In this document: positions 1-7,549 of the stretch, piece by piece
How positions within the stretch are numbered: position 1 is the first letter of the stretch
How the letters are laid out: each line of letters opens with the position of its first letter
DNA from: Gammaproteobacteria bacterium
GTDB lineage: Bacteria; Pseudomonadota; Alphaproteobacteria; UBA828
NCBI GenBank assembly: GCA_002714015.1
Contig: PAWF01000048.1
Span: 30,389 to 49,399, forward strand
Length of the DNA: 19,011 bases
Direction: 5' to 3'
Notes under the pieces: generated by a model
What the model was told of the DNA's origin: nothing
The model's input: the letters and a program-made list of their open reading frames with translations, nothing else
Databases searched by the model: none
Made by a program: the position numbers and the translations under genes

Positions 1-702
1 GAAGTTATCGACAGCCTTCAAGATTTCACTCAAGTTTTTCAAGTTATCTTCTCTTTCGAGAGTTACCGAATGATAGGTTATCATTAGAAGGCTTTTTTTG
101 AGCTTTACTCCAAATTTTTTCTCCAACTCTTTTCTTGTTAACAAGGGTGTATTTTTAACCGAATCGAGCCCCAGCGCTCCTACAAAGAATACTCTCTCGG
201 GATTTTCTCCCAGTTGAATAACTCTTTTCCTATATTCTTTTGTTGTCACAAAATGAAAACATGACATTTTTGTCAAAGAATGTCTGATTGCTTCATCTAT
301 TGCTGCTTCTGTATTTTCTCCTCCATGTATATGTGAAATAGGAATATTTGATATCATAGCAGCAATCGAGGCTGCAAATATTTCGTATCTATCTCCAAGC
401 ACTAGAACCATACTTGGATTTAACTCCCTTAGCGTTTTTGCCGTGCGATCTATGCCTCTGGATAGTGCTTCTGCTATTCCAATCGACGAATCATCACCTG
501 ATAGAATTTCTAACTCGGCATCGATTTGCATATTGTCATCTTTTATTTCTTTAATCGTATTGCCATGCCTAGAAGAGAGATGCGAGCCTGTAACAATAAA
601 TTGAGAGTCTAGCAATTTACTTTTTTTGAGTGGCAGTAAAACATTTTTCAAAAGCCCATAATCTGCTCTTGAGCCAGAAATAACACAAAGTACGGGTTTC
701 AT
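1..702 (-). CDS. legG: UDP-GlcNAc-type hydrolysing 2-epimerase (NeuC/LegG family), partial
   Basis: The reading frame is open from an ATG at 702 to the left edge, giving 234 N-terminal residues; the C-terminal part (family length is about 370-390) lies outside. It starts MKPVLCVISGSRADYGLLK, the classic NeuC N-terminus, and continues with a GDRYEIFAAS segment and a HIHGGE...AIDEAIRHSLTKMS segment that mark the hydrolysing UDP-sugar 2-epimerases of the GT-B fold. NeuC releases ManNAc from UDP-GlcNAc; LegG does the same on the 2,4-diamino-trideoxy sugar to give the 6-deoxy-ManNAc4NAc-type substrate for LegI. The family call is firm. The LegG role rests on the neighbouring legB-, legC- and legI-like genes. 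It is the last visible gene of the leftward run, 6 bases after the deacetylase gene. Confidence 0.9.
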   Translation of the reverse strand, partial: MKPVLCVISGSRADYGLLKNVLLPLKKSKLLDSQFIVTGSHLSSRHGNTIKEIKDDNMQIDAELEILSGDDSSIGIAEALSRGIDRTAKTLRELNPSMVLVLGDRYEIFAASIAAMISNIPISHIHGGENTEAAIDEAIRHSLTKMSCFHFVTTKEYRKRVIQLGENPERVFFVGALGLDSVKNTPLLTRKELEKKFGVKLKKSLLMITYHSVTLEREDNLKNLSEILKAVDNF

Positions 703-708
703 TGCTAA

Positions 709-1377
709 TTAGATTAGTTCTTTAATCAGCATAAAGGCTTCTGCGTATTCGAATCCTGAAGTGGAGCCTCTATATGAAGCAAAGGCTTCAATATTTTTTT
801 TGCTTCTTGGAAATGGATGTGATTTAAGTTCACCCTCATAAATGGCCATGATTTCAATTTTCTTATGTAGGTATTCGGAAATATCTACCCATATATTAGG
901 TTTAAAGAATCCTACCCCGTCCTTTATTGAGAAATCAGTCTCTGAAATTGTTTCATATACCATCACCTTCTTTATAAATGGATATCTAAAGGATTTTGTA
1001 CATGAGGCCATTGCATCGTAAACATAAGTATGATCTGTATGGGCATCACCTCTATTAGGCATATATATTATCTCTGGTTTTGTTTCAGAAACTACAGCTG
1101 AAATTGAAGCTACAATATCATTCATTGGTATCGTATCTAGAGTTGTAGTGGCAAAATTCCCTCTAAATATATTTTTGAAGTTATACATTGATGCTACATT
1201 TTTAATTTCATCTTCTCTTCTTTTAATGAAATCATTGCTATAGCCTAGTGATTCATCTGCATCAGTCATAATTAGCCAGCTGGTTTCATCACCTTCTGAA
1301 GCGTGCCTGAGAAGTGTTCCTCCACAACCAAGTGTTTCATCGTCTGCATGAGGAGCAATTACAAGAACATTGCTCAT
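709..1377 (-). CDS. PIG-L/LmbE family N-deacetylase
   Basis: A 222-residue protein of normal length for the PIG-L (LmbE) zinc-dependent deacetylases. The N-terminus has VIAPHADDETLGCGG (residues 6-20), a variant of the family AHPDDE motif that keeps the metal-binding His10 and Asp13 and the putative catalytic Asp12. The second metal motif is HTDH at 113-116. The family removes acetyl groups from N-acetylglucosaminyl substrates and related amino sugars, usually in the cytoplasm; no signal peptide is visible here. Its start codon overlaps the stop of the upstream formyltransferase gene (ATGA, 4 bases), so the two are probably translationally coupled. That suggests removal of an N-acetyl group and replacement with another acyl group, perhaps formyl. 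The actual substrate cannot be read from sequence. Confidence 0.87.
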   Translation of the reverse strand: MSNVLVIAPHADDETLGCGGTLLRHASEGDETSWLIMTDADESLGYSNDFIKRREDEIKNVASMYNFKNIFRGNFATTTLDTIPMNDIVASISAVVSETKPEIIYMPNRGDAHTDHTYVYDAMASCTKSFRYPFIKKVMVYETISETDFSIKDGVGFFKPNIWVDISEYLHKKIEIMAIYEGELKSHPFPRSKKNIEAFASYRGSTSGFEYAEAFMLIKELI

Positions 1378-2258
1378 AAATAATCACCTTTATTAAGATT
1401 TATGGGATCCAATTGTAACAGTTTTATACACTGATCACCGCACATGATAATTGGATTTCCATCTTCACCGATATCAAGAACTTTACCGGGCTCAATATTT
1501 TGTATGTTTTCTAGTTTCATTATCTGAGTTTCCCAAACTTTGTATTCCTTTTGCATAAATTCGAAATGTGCCCCAGGGTATGGGCTACTTAAGCCTCTCA
1601 CCAGATTATGTATTGATTCAGCAGACATTCTCCAATCAATCATTCCATCCTTTTTGCTTCTTTTTCTCCAGATATTACTTTTTAAATTGTTTTGCTTTAC
1701 TTTGATGGCATCTAATTGTTTTAAATTATTTGTTATCTCGATGACTTGTTCTCGTGCAGTTGAACTCAGTTTTTTATAGAGTGATGTTGCGTTATCGCTC
1801 CCATCTATTTTGACTTTTACCTGAGATACAATATCTCCACTGTCTGCTTCCTCATTCATTATGAAAAAAGTTGAGGCTGTTTCTTTTAAGCCAAGTACCA
1901 ATGCCCATATGATTGGATGTCTGCCTCTATTATTAGGGAGTTCGGTTGGATGATAGCCAATTACTCCGAGTGGCGGAAGAGAAATTAAATCCTTTTTTAG
2001 TAACCTAGACCAACCGAAACAATATATTACGTCAGCTTCATAGCTTTTTATTAACCCAATCGTTCTATTTGAATTAATATCATCTGTAACATGACATGGG
2101 ATATCATTTTTTATGCAAAGTGGCTTTAAATCATAATAATCAGAGTTAATTTTAGAATCGTTTGAAGTTATAACGGCCTCTATTTTGGAATTGTTTTCTA
2201 TTAATGTCTCTAACATTTCTTTTGAAAACTCAACTGCTCCAATTAAGATAATTTTCAT
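1374..2258 (-). CDS. Formyltransferase-fold protein (sugar N-formyltransferase-like), stand-alone
   Basis: This 294-residue protein has the size and layout of methionyl-tRNA formyltransferase and sugar N-formyltransferases: a Rossmann-like start (MKIILIGAVEFS), the core GYHPTELPNNRGRHP (101-115), the EEADSGDIVSQ segment (136-146), and a C-terminal FMT-like domain from about residue 195 (KDGMIDWRMSAE, then GLSSPYPGAHFEF). Family members transfer formyl from N10-formyl-tetrahydrofolate to an amine. The usual catalytic triad is Asn-x-His plus Asp. Here His103 and Asp139 are kept, but the Asn position is Gly101, so activity or acyl donor may differ. Its ATG overlaps the synthase stop (2255-2258), and its stop overlaps the deacetylase start. 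The context favours N-acylation of a nonulosonate precursor; housekeeping tRNA formylation is unlikely. Confidence 0.82.
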   Translation of the reverse strand: MKIILIGAVEFSKEMLETLIENNSKIEAVITSNDSKINSDYYDLKPLCIKNDIPCHVTDDINSNRTIGLIKSYEADVIYCFGWSRLLKKDLISLPPLGVIGYHPTELPNNRGRHPIIWALVLGLKETASTFFIMNEEADSGDIVSQVKVKIDGSDNATSLYKKLSSTAREQVIEITNNLKQLDAIKVKQNNLKSNIWRKRSKKDGMIDWRMSAESIHNLVRGLSSPYPGAHFEFMQKEYKVWETQIMKLENIQNIEPGKVLDIGEDGNPIIMCGDQCIKLLQLDPINLNKGDYL

Positions 2259-3253
2259 ATTTCAATTAGATCGTCTTTTTCAAATTGTTTTTTTGCAGCC
2301 GTATTAATGATCTTATTCCACTCCATTGGAGAGATGCCATCACCAGGTCTTTTTGTTGTCAAGTTGCACTCACTAAAGATTTCCCCCTTTTTTATTTGTT
2401 TTTTGGCAACGATTGATTTTCTGACCACATTCAAGTTTTTTAGTTCATCATTGGATGGCTTCTTCTCACTGCTTCCCATAAGGGTCTCTGTATTTCTTAT
2501 TGAGATTATCATTTCAGAGAGTTCATTTGGCTCAAGGCTAGCCATATGATCTGGCCCATCAAATTTTCTAGATTTAGTAAAATGTTTTTCGATAGTGACT
2601 GCACCGATAGCAACTGCAGCTATAGGAACTTCAAAATTTCTAGTATGGTCCGAGTAGCCAACATCAACTTTTATTTCTTTGCTGATGGTTTTCATCGCAG
2701 AGAGGTTAACTGAACTTATAGGAGCAGGATACTCTGTAGTACAATGCAAGACTGTAATTTGACTCTTATTGACTCCGTTATTTACTAGAAGACTAACCGC
2801 ACTTTCTATTTCACTCATATACGATAAACCTGAAGACAAAATAATTGGGAGCCCAAATTTAGAAGCCTTTAACAATAGTGGAAGGTTTGTTATTTCCCCT
2901 GACGGTATTTTGATCCTTTTTATTCCTAGGCTTACAAGGAATTCAAGACTTTCAATTGTAAATGCAGTCGAAAGAAACTCTATGGATCTCCTATCACAGT
3001 GATCTCTGAGCACTTCAAAATCGTGATTAGATAACTCTAATTTTTTTAACATAGATAGCTGATCTGATGAGCCTGAGCCAGATTTTTTCTGATATGCTGC
3101 TTTCTTTGCCCTATTTGTTACTAATTCTTCCGCTTTGAAGGTTTGAAATTTAACAATATCTGCCCCACATTCAGAAGCAATATCAACCAACTCTTTTGCA
3201 AGACCAATATCGCCATTATGGTTTACTCCTGCTTCTGCAATTATTAATGTCAT
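2255..3253 (-). CDS. legI: Nonulosonic acid synthase (NeuB/LegI family)
   Basis: Full-length NeuB family protein (332 residues). It condenses a ManNAc-type six-carbon sugar with phosphoenolpyruvate to a nine-carbon sialic-acid-like sugar in the cytoplasm. Visible signatures are MTLIIAEAGVNHNGD at the N-terminus, VKFQTFKAEELVT (34-46), KIPSGEI (115-121), LHCTTEYPAP (169-178), GYSDHT (199-204) and IEKHFT (221-226), which carry substrate and metal ligands. A C-terminal antifreeze-like SAF domain follows (about 277-332), with KRPGDGISP placing the substrate-contacting Arg302. The Lys-Ala-Ala-Tyr-Gln and Gly-Ser-rich loop after residue 48 is common in LegI and NeuB. LegI is preferred over sialate synthase because legB and legC types are upstream, but the sequence alone cannot exclude NeuB or PseI. 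The start ATG follows the fusion gene by 5 bases. Confidence 0.92.
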   Translation of the reverse strand: MTLIIAEAGVNHNGDIGLAKELVDIASECGADIVKFQTFKAEELVTNRAKKAAYQKKSGSGSSDQLSMLKKLELSNHDFEVLRDHCDRRSIEFLSTAFTIESLEFLVSLGIKRIKIPSGEITNLPLLLKASKFGLPIILSSGLSYMSEIESAVSLLVNNGVNKSQITVLHCTTEYPAPISSVNLSAMKTISKEIKVDVGYSDHTRNFEVPIAAVAIGAVTIEKHFTKSRKFDGPDHMASLEPNELSEMIISIRNTETLMGSSEKKPSNDELKNLNVVRKSIVAKKQIKKGEIFSECNLTTKRPGDGISPMEWNKIINTAAKKQFEKDDLIEI

Positions 3254-3258
3254 AAGGT

Positions 3259-4488
3259 TTATCTAATTATTTTTCCGTCAGGAACATCATCTTCAATGAA
3301 TAATCCTGCGCTAACCAAACAGTTATTTCCTACTTTTGTCCCTTGCTTGATTATCGAGCCGCTTCCAATAAATGTATTAACGCCTATTTCTGCACCTCCA
3401 TTGATTATCGAACCTGTTGAGATATGACAATGGCTACCAATCTTTGCGTCATGCTCAATCAAAGAATTATTATTGAGTATGCAATTTTCGCCAATCACAG
3501 CTGAGGCATTGACAATAGCTCTATTCATAATAATCGTGCCAGGATTTATCGTGCTGTGCTTAGAAACATAAGCTGATCTTGATATGATTATTGGCGTTTC
3601 AAATCCATGTTTTCTAACTTCTTCATATAACTCTTTTCTCGCATTAGAAGTTTTAATCTGACCCACCGTAATAAGCGCAGATACATCTCCTAATTCATCT
3701 TTAATTTTATCGAGCTCAACATCGGTTCCTAGAATAGAATAATCAAGGAGTTTATTGTTATCTGTTGAGTTATCTAAGAGACCATAAATTGAATATTCAT
3801 TGAGATTTTCAATTATTTCTATGCATGATTTTGCATGGCCACCGGCACCAATAAGAATAATCTTTTTGCTTTTTTGCCATCCTTCAAAACTTGTCGCTCT
3901 AACTCTCTTTTTTATTTCTTCTTCGCTCATATGAGATTCAATTTTAATCAAGTCATTAAATTGTTTTCTGGTGAATGGTTTTCTTGACCATTTTTCTTCA
4001 GAGATTGGTAATCCCTCATCATTCAATATTTTATTCATGATTTCATAAAATAAAGTCAGTTGGAAATCGTAGGTTCTTGTAAGCAAGCTAGCAACACTAT
4101 CACTCTCATAGATTGGAAAAGATTTCGTACTAATAATTGGACCCGTATCAACTTCTTGATGCATATGATGGCAGGTTACACCATATCTATTTTCTTCATT
4201 ATAAAGCGCAAAGTTATTGCAGCCAATTCCAGGATAATCTGGTGATGCAGGATGAAAATTTATAGCTGAGATAGAAGCATTAGCGAGAATTTCAGATGAA
4301 AGAACCCATCTCGATAAATATGAAATTATGTAATCTCCTCTCCAAGTGATCATTTCTTCTGGGACTGGGTCATTCCATTCACCAAGGATGACAGTGACAT
4401 CTTTAAAATTTGTTTTTATGAATTCTATGGCTCTGAGACTGTGATCATCATCTCTTTTACCTAGGAAAAGTATTGACTTATTTTTCAA
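3259..4488 (-). CDS. Fusion: N-terminal formyltransferase + C-terminal NeuD/PglD acyltransferase
   Basis: A 409-residue protein with two parts. Residues 1 to about 200 resemble a formyltransferase catalytic domain with the full triad: Asn77 and His79 in AINFHPASPDYPG, and Asp114 in QEVDTGPII. Residues from about 208 form a NeuD/PglD-type protein: a nucleotide-sugar binding start (KKIILIGAGGHAK) and then a left-handed beta-helix of hexapeptide repeats (about 305-400). His346 in SLIEHDAKIG matches the catalytic base of PglD. PglD/LegH-type enzymes N-acetylate UDP-4-amino-sugars with acetyl-CoA; NeuD proteins can also O-acetylate. It lies directly after legC, whose product is a 4-amino sugar, so both halves may act on that amine. 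No stop or frameshift separates the domains. Which half is active, and on what, is inference. Confidence 0.85.
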   Translation of the reverse strand: MKNKSILFLGKRDDDHSLRAIEFIKTNFKDVTVILGEWNDPVPEEMITWRGDYIISYLSRWVLSSEILANASISAINFHPASPDYPGIGCNNFALYNEENRYGVTCHHMHQEVDTGPIISTKSFPIYESDSVASLLTRTYDFQLTLFYEIMNKILNDEGLPISEEKWSRKPFTRKQFNDLIKIESHMSEEEIKKRVRATSFEGWQKSKKIILIGAGGHAKSCIEIIENLNEYSIYGLLDNSTDNNKLLDYSILGTDVELDKIKDELGDVSALITVGQIKTSNARKELYEEVRKHGFETPIIISRSAYVSKHSTINPGTIIMNRAIVNASAVIGENCILNNNSLIEHDAKIGSHCHISTGSIINGGAEIGVNTFIGSGSIIKQGTKVGNNCLVSAGLFIEDDVPDGKIIR

Positions 4489-4512
4489 AAAATATCCCTC
4501 TCAGTTAATTTT

Positions 4513-5673
4513 TTAGCTCAGATCCAGTTCTTTTGAAAAACTACTTGGCATGCATACTACCCTTTCAAAAAGCCAGTCTGTATTTACAAGCGGTACAAAA
4601 GTCTCAAATTTCTGATTTATTTTTAGTTGATGCATTGGTTTCCATGCTGGCCTTGTCATCACACCATTTTTATTTGTAATTTCCAGGATATCGTCCCTTT
4701 CTCTTATATTTTCTGCTAATAATGCATTCAGCCAATAGTTGCTTGTAGTTCCATCAATTTCTCTAACAAATTCAATTGAATTATCTTTACCCCATTTTTG
4801 ATAACTGGAGGCAATATTTCTCTTTGTTGCTAAAAAAGTTTTTAATTTTTTCATCTGGGCAACCCCCAATGCAGCATTGAGATTTGGCATTCTGTAATTG
4901 AAACCTATTTCATCGTGATCAAAATGCCACTCATGATTAACTTTGGCAGTAGTGGTTATGTGCCTGAATTTCTCTCCCAGATCTTTTTTCTGAGTCAAAA
5001 TCATTCCCCCACCTCCGGTTGTAATGATTTTATTTCCATTGAAACTCATAATTCCAATATCAGCTATAGTTCCTGTATGAGTTTTACCAATAAACGTACC
5101 AAGAGACTCTGCCGCATCTTCAATTAGAATAATATTGTGGAGATTACATATTTCTCTCAACTCATGAACTCGACCTGCCAAGCCAAAAGTATGCATCACT
5201 ATGCATGATTTTATTCTTCGATTAGTAAGCTTATTCCAACAGAATCCGTCTTTTCTCATTTCGCAGTGCGAGGATAGGAATTCTTTCAAGCAAATTGGCG
5301 ATAGACTTAAGGTATCCTTATCAACATCCAGAAAATTTGGAATTGCACCACAATATGTAATTGCATTGGATGTTGCCACAAAGGTTAGCGATTGTGTAAT
5401 GACTTCGTCATTAATTGAGACTCCAGAGATCTTTAATGCGGTATGCAGTGCAGAAGTACCGTTTACGGTTGCTACAGCATACTTTGACGATGTAAATTTT
5501 TTTATCTCGTCTTCAAATATTTTTATTGCTTTCCCCACACTTGAGACGAATGTTGAGTCAATGACATCTTCCAAGTATTTTTTTTCATCATTATCAAAAA
5601 ATGGTTCATGCAAAGGTAGATTTTCAGAATTTTTATATAATTTCTTAGTGAAATCTACGAGATTCTTATACAT
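4513..5673 (-). CDS. legC: LegC-type PLP-dependent sugar 4-aminotransferase
   Basis: A DegT/DnrJ/EryC1/StrS aminotransferase of 386 residues. The start (LPLHEPFFDNDEKKYLEDVI, from residue 19, then STFVSSVGK) is typical of the LegC subgroup that follows LegB in legionaminate loci. PLP features are VNGTSALHTAL (70-80), the cofactor-contacting Asp186 in IEDAAESLGT, and Lys215 in SFNGNKIITTGGGG as the Schiff-base lysine. The expected reaction is transfer of an amino group from glutamate to the 4-keto-6-deoxy UDP-GlcNAc made by LegB. The gene overlaps the end of legB by 8 bases and precedes the formyltransferase-NeuD fusion by 24. The alternative is a perosamine or bacillosamine aminotransferase, but neighbour order and N-terminus favour LegC. 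Confidence 0.92.
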   Translation of the reverse strand: MYKNLVDFTKKLYKNSENLPLHEPFFDNDEKKYLEDVIDSTFVSSVGKAIKIFEDEIKKFTSSKYAVATVNGTSALHTALKISGVSINDEVITQSLTFVATSNAITYCGAIPNFLDVDKDTLSLSPICLKEFLSSHCEMRKDGFCWNKLTNRRIKSCIVMHTFGLAGRVHELREICNLHNIILIEDAAESLGTFIGKTHTGTIADIGIMSFNGNKIITTGGGGMILTQKKDLGEKFRHITTTAKVNHEWHFDHDEIGFNYRMPNLNAALGVAQMKKLKTFLATKRNIASSYQKWGKDNSIEFVREIDGTTSNYWLNALLAENIRERDDILEITNKNGVMTRPAWKPMHQLKINQKFETFVPLVNTDWLFERVVCMPSSFSKELDLS

Positions 5674-6652
5674 TGAAAATATCTGCTTTATATTTGTTTA
5701 AGTTCTCTGGTATTAGAAGCCAATCTATCGTTTTCTTTAGCCCTTCATCAATTGCTATTGATGGTTTGTAGGAAACAAGTTCATTGATTTTTTGATTGTC
5801 ACAAACCAATCTGAAAACTTCGCTATTTTTTGGACGTATCCTTTTTGGATCAGTTTGTATTTCTATATCAGAACCCATTAGTGTTTTAATTTTATTAACC
5901 AGATCACCTATGCTTATTTCTGTATTAGAGCCAATATTTACAATCTCACCATTCGCTTTTTCGCACCCACTTAGTAGTAAAAATCCATTGCAAGTATCTG
6001 ATACAAAATTAAAGTCTCTAGTCGGCGTAAGGTCACCGAGATCTATTTTGCTTAATCCATTTGCGATTTGAGTAATTATTGTTGGAATGATGGCTCTTGA
6101 GGACTGCCTTGGTCCGTAAGTATTGAATGGTCTGGCTATTACCAATGGCAATTCGAAACTATTGTAAAAGCTCATAGCCATTGCATCAGCAGAAATTTTA
6201 CTTGCACTATATGGAGACTGAGCTTGGGTTGGATGTTTTTCATCAATTGGAACATAGTTTGCTGTTCCATAGACTTCACTTGTTGATGTATGAATCATTT
6301 GCTCTATTTCATTGTCTAGCGCAGCTTGACAAATATTCATCGTTCCTTTGATATTTGTATCAACATAGCTTTGTGGAGCTAAATATGAGTATGGTATTCC
6401 GATCAATGCTGCCAAATGAAAAACAATGTCTTTTCCTTTTGTAATTTTTTTACAAAAATCTGGATCACGGATATCTCCAGAAATTATCTCAATATCATTT
6501 TTGCACTCCACTTCTTCAAGCCAACCCCAATCATTGAATGAGTTATACATTGACAAAGCAGTGACATTAAAACCCTCTCTAACCATTAACTCAGTTAGAT
6601 GCGAGCCAATAAAGCCATCAGCTCCAGTAATAAGTATATTTTTCTTCTTCAT
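5666..6652 (-). CDS. legB: LegB-type UDP-GlcNAc 4,6-dehydratase (extended SDR)
   Basis: A 328-residue extended short-chain dehydrogenase. NAD-binding GADGFIGSH sits at residues 10-18, the active-site HTSTSEVYGT at 121-130, and the catalytic YSASK (Tyr148, Lys152) at 148-152, followed by RPFNTYGPRQ and SSRAIIPTII. The segment ALSMYNSFNDWGWLEE (32-47) is highly typical of the LegB group. The enzyme makes a UDP-4-keto-6-deoxy sugar that LegC aminates. It is the first gene of the leftward run. The ATG is supported by the conserved MKKKNILITGADGF start, with no strong Shine-Dalgarno sequence. UDP-GlcNAc is the usual substrate; in Campylobacter the related pathway uses GDP-GlcNAc, which sequence reading cannot exclude here. 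Confidence 0.9.
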   Translation of the reverse strand: MKKKNILITGADGFIGSHLTELMVREGFNVTALSMYNSFNDWGWLEEVECKNDIEIISGDIRDPDFCKKITKGKDIVFHLAALIGIPYSYLAPQSYVDTNIKGTMNICQAALDNEIEQMIHTSTSEVYGTANYVPIDEKHPTQAQSPYSASKISADAMAMSFYNSFELPLVIARPFNTYGPRQSSRAIIPTIITQIANGLSKIDLGDLTPTRDFNFVSDTCNGFLLLSGCEKANGEIVNIGSNTEISIGDLVNKIKTLMGSDIEIQTDPKRIRPKNSEVFRLVCDNQKINELVSYKPSIAIDEGLKKTIDWLLIPENLNKYKADIFNV

Positions 6653-6775
6653 AAATTTTTTGTTGTGCGAGTAAGATAATTTCGTTCAAGTAATTATCAT
6701 TAATCTAAACTTATTGGACTATAATAAACTACAAAACAAGATGAGAAAAAAAATAGTAACAATTCTCTATCAAAA
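6653..6775. promoter_or_regulatory. Divergent intergenic promoter region
   Basis: This 123-base gap separates the heads of the two divergent gene runs, so both promoters are expected here. It is very AT-rich. On the plus strand a TATAAT hexamer is at 6720-6725, 50 bases before the rightward ATG; no good -35 box lies at the usual distance. No clear promoter pair could be read on the minus strand and no convincing operator palindrome was found. The location is well supported; the individual boxes are not. Confidence 0.5.
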
Positions 6776-7549
6776 ATGAAAATCATTCGCTTTAAAAATA
6801 AGGATCTCCATGGCTTTGGAAGACTCAAAGATGGGATTGTAACCCCGCTTAAAGGTGGCAATACTCCTTTTGATTGCGATCTTTCTGAAGACTGCTTTGA
6901 AAAAGATATTTGTTTCAAATTAGAAGATTGCCAGCTTTTAACTCCTGTTAATCCATCCAAGGTCATTGGAGTTGCTCTTAATTACCCTGGTGTTTCAAAT
7001 CAGGAGCCTTCAGAAGAGCCCTTGGTTTTTCTAAAATCAAGTAATGCAGTGGTTAGTTCGGGTACAGATGTTTCATTACCAAGAAGTTTGCCTGCCTGGG
7101 GTGAGTCTGAACTTGCAGTTATCATTAAAGATGAAACTAAGAATATCTCTGAAAACCAGAAAGTTGAGGACTGTATTTTAGGTTACTGTGTTGCAAATGA
7201 TGTAACTTGCGATAATACCCAGAGAAGAGATCATCATCTTGCTATCTCAAAGAGTCAAGATGGTTTCTGTCCAATTGGTAGCTTTATTGAAACCGATTAT
7301 CAATATGAAAATAAAACGATAAGGGGTTACCAAAATGGTGAATTAATCAGAGAGGGTAATACAATCGAAATGCTATTTGATGTAGAAAAAATTGTTAGAT
7401 ATCTGTCAACTTGTATGACCTTATTTCCAGGAGATATTATTCTTACAGGTGCTCCCTCAAGAGTGAGAGAGAAAATATATCTTTCAAAAGGGGATGCTTA
7501 CTCAGTTTCTATTGAGGGCCTCGAAGAAATCACTACACAGTTTATTTGA
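6776..7549 (+). CDS. Fumarylacetoacetate hydrolase (FAH) family protein
   Basis: A 257-residue protein with the FAH catalytic fold. It has VIGVALNYPG (63-72), then VFLKSSNAVVSSG (84-96), metal ligands Glu110 and Glu112 in WGESELAVII, Asp142 in GYCVANDVT, and ISKSQDGFCPIG (157-168), plus PGDIILTGAPSRV (218-230) near the end. FAH members hydrolyse, decarboxylate, hydrate or isomerise 2-keto acids with a bound divalent metal, typically in aromatic catabolism. The usual C-terminal GTP motif reads GAP here. It heads the rightward run and overlaps the HAD gene by one base (TGATG), so it seems part of the glycan operon. A role on a keto-acid such as a nonulosonate or an acyl precursor is possible, but no function is established. 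Confidence 0.85.
   Translation: MKIIRFKNKDLHGFGRLKDGIVTPLKGGNTPFDCDLSEDCFEKDICFKLEDCQLLTPVNPSKVIGVALNYPGVSNQEPSEEPLVFLKSSNAVVSSGTDVSLPRSLPAWGESELAVIIKDETKNISENQKVEDCILGYCVANDVTCDNTQRRDHHLAISKSQDGFCPIGSFIETDYQYENKTIRGYQNGELIREGNTIEMLFDVEKIVRYLSTCMTLFPGDIILTGAPSRVREKIYLSKGDAYSVSIEGLEEITTQFI

Noticed and set aside
794-801. Eight-T homopolymer inside the PIG-L gene (and other runs of 7-8 A/T), considered as a phase-variation tract.
   Set aside because: Runs of this length are common in sequence this AT-rich and none coincides with a frame break.
1374-2258. Methionyl-tRNA formyltransferase (fmt).
   Set aside because: The catalytic Asn is absent, no def gene is adjacent, and it is embedded in a glycan operon.
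6700-6966. Minus-strand open frame across the divergent region and the start of the FAH gene.
   Set aside because: It overlaps the well-supported FAH gene on the opposite strand and has no recognisable motif.
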